64,000 bases of DNA from JAWKWH01 sp963669415. GTDB taxonomy: Bacteria > Pseudomonadota > Alphaproteobacteria > Rhizobiales > Rhizobiaceae. The first letter of the stretch is position 1. Each line of letters opens with the position of its first letter. This document shows, one piece after another, positions 17,888-25,866 of the stretch. Below the pieces are notes generated by a model. That model was not told where the DNA came from. It ran no database searches and saw only the letters and a list, made by a program, of their open reading frames with translations. The stretch covers positions 1 to 64,000 of the forward strand of contig CAXXPS010000003.1 of the NCBI GenBank assembly GCA_963669415.2, read 5' to 3'. Made by a program: the position numbers and the translations under genes.

Positions 17888-18091
17888 CTGATTGGCTGCT
17901 CCTGTGAGTTGCCGATCGGTGAGCAGGTGTCCGCCAAGAGTGTCCATCTCGTTACCTGCCTGAAGCTGACTGTTCGGAGCGGTTCACAAGCTGCGTAGAA
18001 CATGCACGCTTCGCTTGCAAAAATCAAAACAATAGATCATTTGTTGCAACGGCTGCAGACTTCGTCTTGATCAAAATGGGGTGCCGGGAAG

Positions 18092-19540
18092 TTGGATAAT
18101 CTGACTCACCTGCTGCTTATCGATGTCCTGCTTGTCTTGGCCGTTGCCGTCCGTGTGGTAATGCGGCGGCTTGAGCCGTCAGTTTCGTTGGCGTGGTTGT
18201 TCATTGCAGCTCTATTGCCCATTGCCGGTGCATTTTCCTACCTTCTCATTGGTGAGCGGGCGTTGAGTTCCGGGCGTGAACGCGACGCTCAGGCTCATAA
18301 GGGTAACCTTCGCGATTTTTTTGGCAGAAACCGTTGTTCTAATCTGGCAGTCGACTGGACGACGCATCCCGCCGCTGCCCGGCGGTTAAACAAAATCGGC
18401 ACCAGATTACTTGGTTCACAAGCAGTCGGCGGAAGCAGGAGCACGCTCTATGCGGGTGGGCAAGAGGCACGACGTGCCTTGGCCGAGGATATCGACGGCG
18501 CCAAAACCGCGGTCCTCATGGAATACTATATCTGGGACAGCAGCGGTGACGTGGACATTGTGGAAGCCGCTCTTGCCCGTGCAGCAAAACGTGGCGTCTC
18601 CTGCCGGATCCTTGTGGATCACCTGGGGGCCTATAAATGGTGGAAGAGCGGTCATCCCAGGCGGCTGCGCGCGCTGGGAATCCAATTGCTGCCGGCTCTT
18701 CCGGCGCGGATAGGCGGAAGCATTTTCGGGCGGGGCGATCTCAGGCTCCACCGCAAAATCGCGGTGATCGATGGGGCCGTTGCCTGGACGGGCAGTATGA
18801 ACATGGTTGATCCGTTAGCATCCAAATCCTATCAGGAATTTGGCCCATGGGTGGATGCGAACCTACGGCTCGAAGGCCCTGTTGTTGCGGCTTTGGGTTT
18901 GGTTGCTGCTGGAGATTGGCATCTGGAAACCAACGCGCCTTTCGAGCCATTGCTTCAAGAAACAGGGATCGAATTGTCCGGACCTGCCGGCGAGGCCGAC
19001 TTGCAGGTTGTCGCGAGCGGCCCCGACAGTGACGGTGATGGGCTGTTGCACATGCTCGTCTCGCTAATAGGTTCGGCCGAGACAGAAGTGGTCGTCACAA
19101 CGCCATATTTCGTGCCTGATGCATCCATGTTGCGCGCGCTGCTTGGCGCCGCGGCAAGGGGGGTTCATGTCACCCTCGTGGTTCCGTATCATGTCGATTC
19201 ACTTCTCACGCGCTGGGCCAGTCGATCCTATTTCGATGATTTGCTAGGGGCCGGTATCGAGATCTTTCTGTTCAAGGGCGGGCTTCTCCACACAAAATCA
19301 ATCACCGTTGACGGTGCGATTTCCATGTTCGGGACTGCGAATTTCGACCACCGCAGCCTTTTTCTGAACTATGAGATCAGCCTGTTTGTGTACGACCGGC
19401 AATTGAGCGCGCAAATTCACAAACTCCAAAGGGAGTATGTCGAACGGAGCGACCAGATTGATCCCGAACTTTGGCAACAGCGACCCATTATCAGCGTCTT
19501 CGGTGAGAATGCAGCGCGCCTTTTCAGTCCGCTTCTTTAG
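18092..19540 (+). CDS. Cardiolipin synthase (phospholipase D family)
   Basis: A 482-residue membrane enzyme with TTG start (GGGAAG upstream). Two N-terminal transmembrane segments (about residues 5-20 and 32-52) precede two phospholipase D catalytic motifs: HRKIAVIDGAVAWTGSMNMVD (about 221) and HTKSITVDGAISMFGTANFDHRS (about 399). This arrangement is that of ClsA-type cardiolipin synthases, which join two phosphatidylglycerols. No partner gene is adjacent. Confidence 0.92.
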   Translation: MDNLTHLLLIDVLLVLAVAVRVVMRRLEPSVSLAWLFIAALLPIAGAFSYLLIGERALSSGRERDAQAHKGNLRDFFGRNRCSNLAVDWTTHPAAARRLNKIGTRLLGSQAVGGSRSTLYAGGQEARRALAEDIDGAKTAVLMEYYIWDSSGDVDIVEAALARAAKRGVSCRILVDHLGAYKWWKSGHPRRLRALGIQLLPALPARIGGSIFGRGDLRLHRKIAVIDGAVAWTGSMNMVDPLASKSYQEFGPWVDANLRLEGPVVAALGLVAAGDWHLETNAPFEPLLQETGIELSGPAGEADLQVVASGPDSDGDGLLHMLVSLIGSAETEVVVTTPYFVPDASMLRALLGAAARGVHVTLVVPYHVDSLLTRWASRSYFDDLLGAGIEIFLFKGGLLHTKSITVDGAISMFGTANFDHRSLFLNYEISLFVYDRQLSAQIHKLQREYVERSDQIDPELWQQRPIISVFGENAARLFSPLL

Positions 19541-19652
19541 GCGGAATTGAGCAAAGGCCGGTCACGAAATGTCCGGAACATTTACCGCATGCCTTCTGCG
19601 AAAAGGGATTGTGCCCTGAGCCGCTGGCGGGATTTGTCCTGCTGTGAAGTAT

Positions 19653-19738
19653 TGGCGGTAGCGGAAGGATTCGAACCTCCGGGACGTTGCCGACCTACTG
19701 ATTAGCAATCAGCTGCATTACCACTCTGCCACGCTACC
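19653..19738 (-). tRNA. tRNA-Ser(GCU)
   Basis: Acceptor arms GGTAGCG/CGCTACC, anticodon loop TTGCTAA giving anticodon GCT, a long variable arm as in serine tRNAs, T-loop GGTTCGAATCC, discriminator G and an encoded CCA. It looks intact. Confidence 0.93.
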
Positions 19739-19739
19739 G

Positions 19740-19834
19740 TGGCGGATGGAGAGGGATTCGAACCCCCACGCCCTTTCGGACCTTCGGTTTTCAAGACCGC
19801 TGCCGCTACCCAGAATCTTTCGGCTTATCCATCC
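19740..19834 (-). tRNA. tRNA-Ser(UGA) with an enlarged D-arm
   Basis: Acceptor GGATGGA/TCCATCC, anticodon loop CTTGAAA (anticodon TGA), a long variable arm, a good T-arm (GGGGG-TTCGAAT-CCCTC), discriminator G and CCA. The D-arm region is about 7 nt longer than in ordinary bacterial tRNA-Ser, giving a D-loop of about 15 nt, and the first anticodon-stem pair is G-A. It may be functional but unusual, or decaying. Confidence 0.7.
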
Positions 19835-19863
19835 GCAAATTTCAGCTGATGGACGGACTGTAT

Positions 19864-19954
19864 TGGTGGCGAGGGAGGGAATTGAACCCTTCGGCGCCCT
19901 CCCGCATGATTTCATAGCCAACGGTTTTACAGACCGTCTGCGGGAACCCTCGCC
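19864..19954 (-). tRNA. tRNA-Tyr(GUA)-like gene lacking a D-arm
   Basis: Acceptor GGCGAGG/CCTCGCC is perfect, with A discriminator and CCA. The anticodon arm ACGGT-CTGTAAA-ACCGT gives GTA, and the T-arm is AAGGG-TTCAATT-CCCTC with one mismatch. Only 10 nt separate acceptor and anticodon stems, so no D-arm can form; the variable region is about 29 nt. TCCCGCA before the anticodon arm is complementary to TGCGGGA after it. Either a pseudo-tRNA or a bizarre variant; confidence concerns its tRNA origin. Confidence 0.6.
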
Positions 19955-20065
19955 CGCAATAGTAATAGTCCTGCATGTCCGTTGTCCTTTGAATCGAAAC
20001 AGCCGCGGGTGTTGACGGGCAATTGTGGCAATTTCGTGAGTTCGGTCTTGTCACCGGGGGTAATT

Positions 20066-20140
20066 TGGCGCGCTGGGGGTGGGGCCGTACTTTCAACCCC
20101 TGGATTCGCAGTCTAGTGCATCCAACTGAACTACGAGCGC
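20066..20140 (-). pseudogene. Decayed copy of tRNA-Arg
   Basis: A 75-nt sequence matching the intact tRNA-Arg at 22606-22682 through acceptor, D and anticodon regions. Its anticodon would be GCG instead of ACG, two D-loop bases are lost, and the T-arm has lost TTCGAA. About 60 bp of the upstream flank (20141-20200) also match those of the intact gene, so this is a duplicated and degenerated copy. Confidence 0.75.
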
Positions 20141-20313
20141 GCAGTTGGCCTTTGAACGCGCCTTGGGCGTGGCCGTCGCCGATGTCTTCTCACCGAATTG
20201 TAGTACAAGCGCGGAGCATCTAATTTAATGGAGGTTGATATGGATCATTAAAATCAGAAGTGATAATTGCGTATTTGTGCCCGTTCTTACAATTGGATAA
20301 CCTTGTTTTCGAA

Positions 20314-20643
20314 ATGTCTAATAAAAATACTGCCGCAATTCTATTTGCCATCGTCTTTTTTTATTGTTCCAGTGCTTTTGCTTTAAGCTGCCGTGAAACC
20401 CAAGTTGGAGGAGTTTCGCTCAAGTTTGAAAGTGGAAACAGAGTCGAGATGTGCATCTGGACTGAGTGCTTCAATGCAAAATACAGAGGTGATCTGTCGA
20501 AACGTGTATCTTTCAAATTTGCCGATCTGGACAGTGAATTCTGGCATGTGAGAGGTACTAGATATCGGCTCAAGTGGATTCCGAAGAAAGCATTTCCAGC
20601 TTATGGCCAGAAGGTACTGGTCCTCCTTATGTTTTGTAGATAG
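20314..20643 (+). CDS. Small secreted hypothetical protein
   Basis: About 109 residues from ATG 20314; a GTG at 20260 would add 18 residues. MSNKNTAAILFAIVFFYCSSAFA is a signal peptide. The mature part has several cysteines (LSCRE, EMCIW, TECFN, MFCR). Base composition is more AT-rich than the neighbours. I do not recognise it. It overlaps the start of the next gene by 41 bp if that gene begins at 20603. It lies between the decayed and intact tRNA-Arg copies. Confidence 0.5.
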   Translation: MSNKNTAAILFAIVFFYCSSAFALSCRETQVGGVSLKFESGNRVEMCIWTECFNAKYRGDLSKRVSFKFADLDSEFWHVRGTRYRLKWIPKKAFPAYGQKVLVLLMFCR

Positions 20644-20968
20644 CAAATTGAAGCTGATAATAACTGTTGCCCTGCTGCTACCCGTCGCAACAGCGCATGC
20701 CAACCCGGCAGTTGAACGAGGAAAGCCGGTTGTCGAACAGTGGTGCCGAATGTGCCATCTGAGAAAGGATGACCGGCCAAATTCTGACATGGCTCCACCC
20801 TTTGAGCAGATCGTGCTCTGGCCAAACAGGGATCGCGAATACTTTCAACGGTTTCTGCAGGAAGACCATTTCCCCATGACCATGTTCCGGCTGTTCGACC
20901 ATGAGAAAGCGGATGTCCTTGAGTATTTGATGCACCTACGGCGCCAGGCGGTGAAGCGGTCGCCATGA
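20603..20968 (+). CDS. Small c-type cytochrome-like protein
   Basis: 121 residues. A signal peptide (KLKLIITVALLLPVATAHA) is followed by VVEQWCRMCHLRKDD with one CxxCH heme-binding motif, and HFPMTMFRLFDHEKADVLEYLMHLR, where a Met in FPMTMF could be the sixth heme ligand and the tail resembles the C-terminal helix of class I cytochromes c. A periplasmic electron carrier is inferred. The start is uncertain: ATG 20603 overlaps the preceding gene; TTG 20648 directly before KLIITV is an alternative. Confidence 0.72.
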   Translation: MARRYWSSLCFVDSKLKLIITVALLLPVATAHANPAVERGKPVVEQWCRMCHLRKDDRPNSDMAPPFEQIVLWPNRDREYFQRFLQEDHFPMTMFRLFDHEKADVLEYLMHLRRQAVKRSP

Positions 20969-20987
20969 TGCGAGCCAAAGCTCACCA

Positions 20988-21503
20988 TCATTGCAGATTT
21001 TTGATCGTGAAGGTCACCGTTGTGTCTTCGGATTGTGGTGTCGATGAAGCAAACTTTTCGAAACCGTCGAGTGTGCTGATACATACAAAACCATCGTCAC
21101 AAGGGCGAAAGCCGTAGGTGCCTTGATTTGCAGCAGCGAGCGCCTGTTCCCCTGCTACGGAATGAACTAAGAAAAATCTTTTGCGATCAGCAGAAACTTT
21201 GATCAGCGCATAAAGGTAGCCGTCACCACCGTCATTCTCCGGAAATATCTGGCCGATGAAGGTGCTGCCATCTATCGCCTTCAGGCGCAGTGCAGTTTCA
21301 TCGCGGTCTTCAGTGCTCACATAGGCGTGGCCTGATTTTTCCAGCGTGACCTCCGATCCACTGTCATCAGCGTAGGTGATCGTCGTAAACGGGAAGTCTG
21401 CATCGCTTGCATCGATTAGCGGCTGCTCACTCTTGAAACACCCTGTGAGGCCAAGTACCGATACTATCAATATGATCAGCAATGCCGTCTTTTCAAAGGC
21501 CAT
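20988..21503 (-). CDS. Lipoprotein of unknown function
   Basis: 171 residues. MAFEKTALLIILIVSVLGLTGC is a lipoprotein signal with lipobox LTGC (Cys22). The mature part has no family I recognise; it is acidic and has a Cys pair (FRPCDDGFVC). It is likely anchored in a cell membrane facing the periplasm. It is convergent with the cytochrome-like gene. Confidence 0.68.
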   Translation of the reverse strand: MAFEKTALLIILIVSVLGLTGCFKSEQPLIDASDADFPFTTITYADDSGSEVTLEKSGHAYVSTEDRDETALRLKAIDGSTFIGQIFPENDGGDGYLYALIKVSADRKRFFLVHSVAGEQALAAANQGTYGFRPCDDGFVCISTLDGFEKFASSTPQSEDTTVTFTIKNLQ

Positions 21504-21526
21504 GGTCGGTTTCTCCCAGTTTTCAC

Positions 21527-22249
21527 CTATGCGTCTACCCCAACGGCTCTCGCCAACTCCGGAAAACTGTCGACAACAATATCGTGAGAGGGGTTCGGCG
21601 CTGAATCCGGTGGATCGTCATTTCCCCATTCGCGCGGCCTTCGCACATAAGCCGACTTGAAACCAACGCCCCTTGCCGCGTTGAGATCGAAATTATGACA
21701 AGCGACCATGCAAATCTGATGTGGTTCTAGTTGCAAAAACTCCGCCACCTTCTCGTAAGGCTCGGGCAATGTCTTGTATTTGCCGATAGCTTCGCACGAA
21801 AAGACCGCGTCCCATGACAGGCCGTTATGCCGGGCCGTATCCATGATGATCCGAAAACTCAGGATCGTGAAGGATGCGCAAAGGAATTTTTGGCGCAGTT
21901 TTGGCAGAACGCCCGGAAAGTCCGGCCAACACTTGAATCCATGCACTGCATCATAGGCGATTGCGTGACGGTCTTCCTCACTGAACACGCCAAGGTCGTG
22001 CTCCGAAATCAGCTCTTCCAGAGCCATTCTGTGGCCGTCGTCAAAATTGTAGGTGGGTGGCGCGTCTTTGCCCAGGTTCAACATCATACCCAAACTTTTG
22101 CGCCGCAATTCGTTGGCAATGTCGTGCCAATTGCGCTCAAGTCCGTATGTGGCCCCTTTTTGGGCAAGGGCTGTTTTGAATCCGGTGTGCCAATCAAGAA
22201 TGGTGCCACCCGTGTCGAACGTCAGGGCGCGAATGTCAGTCAGGCTCAT
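21527..22249 (-). CDS. HAD-superfamily haloacid dehalogenase-like hydrolase (type II)
   Basis: 240 residues of the L-2-haloacid dehalogenase group. Motif 1 is ALTFDTGGTILDWH with the nucleophilic Asp, motif 2 the Ser in LSFRIIM, motif 3 Lys in IGKYKTLPEPYEK, and motif 4 in MVACHNFDLNAARGVGFKSAYVRRP. Family members hydrolyse 2-haloacids or small phosphoesters; the substrate is not evident. It is transcribed leftward, 23 bp before the lipoprotein gene. Confidence 0.85.
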   Translation of the reverse strand: MSLTDIRALTFDTGGTILDWHTGFKTALAQKGATYGLERNWHDIANELRRKSLGMMLNLGKDAPPTYNFDDGHRMALEELISEHDLGVFSEEDRHAIAYDAVHGFKCWPDFPGVLPKLRQKFLCASFTILSFRIIMDTARHNGLSWDAVFSCEAIGKYKTLPEPYEKVAEFLQLEPHQICMVACHNFDLNAARGVGFKSAYVRRPREWGNDDPPDSAPNPSHDIVVDSFPELARAVGVDA

Positions 22250-22255
22250 CGTTAA

Positions 22256-22605
22256 GGTCCCTCAGGAATTGGCGGTGCCGCAATTGCACCCGTGTTCGAA
22301 CCATAAGGCATTATTTGAGACCGTACGCGAATTTCAACATCAACATCTTTGGTGATGGCGCAAGAAAGCCCTCCATCGGCCACACGATACACTTTTCTTG
22401 TTTATCGACTGATTGTTCACGCAGCGCGGTCGGCAGGGCTCAGATGGGAGCCGCCCGCAAGTCGGGGGTGCCCGGTGGGTGGGATAAGGGATTGGAAGAG
22501 GTAGGAGCCTCACCAATTTCCAGGCATCAAACGCCGTTTTGTCACCGATTTGTAACCCGAGCGAAATTCAAGAACTGCGAATTTCTTTTAAGGCTTTGAT
22601 TTTTT
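22256..22605. other. Intergenic stretch without a recognised gene
   Basis: About 350 bp between the dehalogenase gene and tRNA-Arg. No convincing reading frame. A weak hairpin (GAAATTC/GAATTTC near 22563-22586) followed by CTTTT points rightward but has no gene to serve. Confidence 0.5.
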
Positions 22606-22682
22606 TGGCGCGCTCGGGAAGATTCGAACTCCCGACCCCTAGATTCGTAGTCTAGTGCTCTATCCAGCTGAGCTACGAGCGC
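22606..22682 (-). tRNA. tRNA-Arg(ACG)
   Basis: Acceptor GCGCTCG/CGAGCGC, D-arm AGCTCAGCTGGATAGAGC, anticodon loop CTACGAA (anticodon ACG, read as ICG after editing), T-loop GTTCGAATC, discriminator G and encoded CCA. It looks intact. A decayed direct copy lies 2.5 kb to the left. Confidence 0.95.
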
Positions 22683-22838
22683 GCATTTGGCCTCTGAACG
22701 CCTTGGGCGTGGCCGTCGCCGGTGTCTTCGCACCGCCGCGTAACGGGGTGTTCCCTAGCGATTGATGCAGGCAAAAGCAAGCGTTGTGTTTGCAAAATTC
22801 CAGCACAGTGATCTCGGTGGAAATTTTTGAACGCCGGG

Positions 22839-24332
22839 TTACGCCGGTTTGCGCAAGGCAGTTCTGGCTTCTTCCAGCATCACCGGACGGTCCGGCACGG
22901 TAATCGAGAAAACGGTTTTGCCGCTGACGCTCTCGGCAAGTTCCAGCGTGCCGCCATGGGCCTTTACCAGTTCGCTGGCAATGGCGAGGCCAAGCCCGGT
23001 TCCGCCGCTGCGCGCCGATCCGCGGAAGGCAGTAAACAGGTTCTCGCGCGCCTTTGCCGGCAGGCCCGGTCCGGTGTCCTCAACGAATATCTGCGCAACG
23101 GTTCCTGATCGCTGTGCGCCGACCGTCAGGCGCTTGATCACGGCTGCATCCTGTTCGATGCTCATCGCCTGAACAGCGTTGCGGCACAGATTGTTCATCA
23201 CCCGGAACATCTGGTCGGAATCGGCATCAATCTCGAAATCCTCGGGCACGGAATTGATGAATTCGATGCGGCTGTCCGACGGGATGCCCAATATGTCGTG
23301 CACATCATCGACGAGTTTGTGCAGCAACAGTCGCCGTCTTGATGGTGGGGCTTCCTGGGTGCGGCCATAGGCCAAAACACCCTCGGTATAGGAAACGGCC
23401 CGATCGATGGTGCGAACCAGCTTGGGGGCGAAAGATTGCACCGCGGGATCCTTGGCAATCGCCAGCCGGTCGGACATCAGCTGCGCGGAAGCCAGAATGT
23501 TGCGCATGTCGTGATTGATCTTGGAAACGGCAAGGCCAAGGTCAGCGAGATGTTTCTGCTCGCCGAGCGTATTTTGCAGATGCGTCTGCATGGCGGCAAG
23601 TTCGGACTCGGCAATGCCCAGTTCATCGCGTCTGCCGGTGGGCACGATGATACGTCCGGGATCATCGGGCGCCTTTCCGAAAGACAACATTGACCGTGTC
23701 ATCGCGCGGATCGGGCGGATCATGAAGCGGTTGATGGCGTAGAAAACAAGCGTTGCGGTAAACAGCGAAATCAGCAGCGAAAGAAAGGCGACATTGCGTG
23801 AATAAATCAGCATGGCGTCGCGCAGGCCCTTGTCGGGGATCACCAGCTCGAAAATCTTCTCGCTGTCTCCAACGGTGCCGAAAACACGGACAATCTCATT
23901 GCCGCCGGCGAACAGGGTGTAAAGCGCCATGCCGATCGATTTGAGCGGCTCCGTTTTGCGGATATCGACTTGTTGGTTCACCTCCAGCGGCATGTCGTCC
24001 ATGGCAAGCAATCGCGAACGGCCTTCCTCGCGGATGGCGACGGCTTTGGCGCCAATGGTCATCAGCACATCGTCGCGGACCGAGTCCGACAGTTCCGCAT
24101 CCTGGTTTTCTGCGAGGATCAGGCTTACCGCCGCTGCACTTGCCAGGCGTTCTTCAAGCCAGCGCAGCCGAAAATTGGCCACCGAAGGCAGGAAGATCAG
24201 CACTTCGGCGATCATGACAAACAGGATGGTCAACAGCAACAGGCGCGCTGACAGACCCCTGGCCAGCGGCACATCAGGCTGATGCAGTTCTTCTGCAGGG
24301 CTTTTCGCCGGTAGCTGGTTGTTGTCCTCCAC
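22839..24332 (-). CDS. Membrane sensor histidine kinase (orphan)
   Basis: 497 residues. Two transmembrane segments (about 27-48 and 190-212) enclose a periplasmic sensor of about 140 residues. A HAMP-like linker (INRFMIRPIRAMTRSM) follows. The phospho-acceptor box is KINHDMRNILASAQL (His near 283), the N box is MNNLCRNAVQAM, and the G boxes are DTGPGLP and GGTGLGLAIASELVKAHGG. It would autophosphorylate on the His and pass phosphate to a response regulator, but none is encoded nearby. The signal is unknown. Confidence 0.9.
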   Translation of the reverse strand: MEDNNQLPAKSPAEELHQPDVPLARGLSARLLLLTILFVMIAEVLIFLPSVANFRLRWLEERLASAAAVSLILAENQDAELSDSVRDDVLMTIGAKAVAIREEGRSRLLAMDDMPLEVNQQVDIRKTEPLKSIGMALYTLFAGGNEIVRVFGTVGDSEKIFELVIPDKGLRDAMLIYSRNVAFLSLLISLFTATLVFYAINRFMIRPIRAMTRSMLSFGKAPDDPGRIIVPTGRRDELGIAESELAAMQTHLQNTLGEQKHLADLGLAVSKINHDMRNILASAQLMSDRLAIAKDPAVQSFAPKLVRTIDRAVSYTEGVLAYGRTQEAPPSRRRLLLHKLVDDVHDILGIPSDSRIEFINSVPEDFEIDADSDQMFRVMNNLCRNAVQAMSIEQDAAVIKRLTVGAQRSGTVAQIFVEDTGPGLPAKARENLFTAFRGSARSGGTGLGLAIASELVKAHGGTLELAESVSGKTVFSITVPDRPVMLEEARTALRKPA

Positions 24333-24381
24333 GCCGGGTCCTCATCGGCGGCCAATCAGGCCAAATTTCATTTGTTCCCGG

Positions 24382-25809
24382 CTAACCGAATTTTCTCAAG
24401 AATCCGACCAGCCAGCGCACAAACGGTTTGCGCGTTGCTTCGGCATAATAAGTAATTGCGGCTCTTTTACCAATCTCCGTCATGGTCGGGTAGGGCGGCA
24501 CATATCCGGCAATGTCCCTGACCGTCATGGATTTCGAGATGGCGAGCGCCCACAGATTGATCATCTCGCCGGCATTGGCGCCGACAATCGAAACGCCGAG
24601 TATCTTGCCCTTTTTCGAAGTGACCATTTTTATCAGCCCGGTAGTTTTCCGTTCAGCCTGGGCACGGTCATTTTCCGCAAAAGGCCAGCGAAGCACCTTG
24701 ATGGTTCCTTCGGATTTTCGTGCCTCGTCCTCGGTCATGCCAACATGCGCCAGTTCCGGGTCGGTATAGGTTGCCCAGGGAATGATCTGGCGGTTTTGCT
24801 TGACCGGCAGGCGGAACAGGATGGAGCGGATGACGAGACCGGCGTGATATCCGGCGACATGGGTGAATTGCAATCCGCCAGCGATGTCGCCGATGGCATA
24901 GACACGCTTGTTGGTCGTACGCAGGGATTTGTCGACCTTGACGCCACGGCGGTCAAATTCAATGCCGGCGGTTTCGAGACCGATGCCCTCGACATTGACC
25001 GCCCGTCCGGCCGCGACCAGCAGGTGGGTGCCGGCGATGGCCTCGGTACCGTCTTCGGTCTCGACGTGCACGCTGACGCCGGTTTTGCCCCGCTTTTCAA
25101 CCTTGGTAACCTTGGCGCCTTCGCGAACGGTGATGCCTTCGGACTTGATTTGCTCAAGCACGATTGCTGTCAGTTCCGGGTCGTCCTTGCCGAGCGCGGT
25201 GAACGCTTCAATGACGGTCACTTGCGAGCCGAGCCTGCGGTGCGCCTGGGCAAGCTCCATTCCGATCGGCCCGCCGCCAATGACAATCAGATGTCCGGGT
25301 TTGCGAGTCTGGTCGAAAATCGTTTCGTTGGTAAAGAAGTCGACAGTATCCAGGCCGGGAATCGGAGGAACCATCGGCGAAGATCCGGTGGCGATGACAA
25401 AGCGGCGGGCGCGGATTTTAGTGTCGCCAGCAACGACAGTGCGTGCATCCTCGAAACGTCCTGCTTCTTCAATGACATTGACGCCCAGCGCAGTGAAGCG
25501 CTCAACCGAATCGTTTGGCGCAATAGCACCGATGACGGAATGGATGTGCTTGTTGACGCCACGGAAATCGACTTTCGGGTCCACATCGGCAATTCCGAAT
25601 TTGGAGCCGTTGCGCAGCGCATGTGCCTGCTTGCCGGCCGCGATGATGGCTTTAGAAGGTACGCAGCCATAGTTCAGGCAATCGCCGCCCATCTTGCCTT
25701 TTTCGAGCAGCACCACGTCGACGCCGAAGGAAGCTGCTGCGGCTGCGACTGTCAGTCCGCCGGAACCGCCGCCGATTACGCAGATATCGGGGGTGAGAAC
25801 GTTCGTCAT
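24382..25809 (-). CDS. FAD-dependent pyridine nucleotide-disulfide oxidoreductase (mercuric reductase-like)
   Basis: 475 residues. FAD-binding VIGGGSGGLTVAAAAASFG, redox-active disulfide GGDCLNYGCVPSKA, NAD(P)-binding VIGGGPIGMELAQAHRRLG, second FAD motif VYAIGDIAGG, and a dimerisation domain. The C-terminal vicinal cysteines of true MerA are absent and there is no mer regulator, so mercury reduction is unlikely. It is encoded 57 bp after the TVP38 protein; this pairing recurs in bacteria and suggests a membrane-linked redox role. Confidence 0.88.
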   Translation of the reverse strand: MTNVLTPDICVIGGGSGGLTVAAAAASFGVDVVLLEKGKMGGDCLNYGCVPSKAIIAAGKQAHALRNGSKFGIADVDPKVDFRGVNKHIHSVIGAIAPNDSVERFTALGVNVIEEAGRFEDARTVVAGDTKIRARRFVIATGSSPMVPPIPGLDTVDFFTNETIFDQTRKPGHLIVIGGGPIGMELAQAHRRLGSQVTVIEAFTALGKDDPELTAIVLEQIKSEGITVREGAKVTKVEKRGKTGVSVHVETEDGTEAIAGTHLLVAAGRAVNVEGIGLETAGIEFDRRGVKVDKSLRTTNKRVYAIGDIAGGLQFTHVAGYHAGLVIRSILFRLPVKQNRQIIPWATYTDPELAHVGMTEDEARKSEGTIKVLRWPFAENDRAQAERKTTGLIKMVTSKKGKILGVSIVGANAGEMINLWALAISKSMTVRDIAGYVPPYPTMTEIGKRAAITYYAEATRKPFVRWLVGFLRKFG

Positions 25810-25866
25810 GGCGCGTGCAGGCTCCCTGGTTGACGCTGTGATTCCGGATGAGGTGGGTCTAATCGC

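Noticed and set aside
20240..20251. Mini-frame ATG-GAT-CAT-TAA after GGAGG as a leader peptide
   Set aside because: Only three codons, with no regulatory structure seen nearby.
24382..25809. Mercury-resistance mer operon
   Set aside because: The reductase lacks the C-terminal Cys pair of MerA, and no merR, merT or merP is adjacent.
24319..25833. 504-codon open frame opposite the disulfide oxidoreductase
   Set aside because: Antisense shadow; low-complexity translation with no domain.
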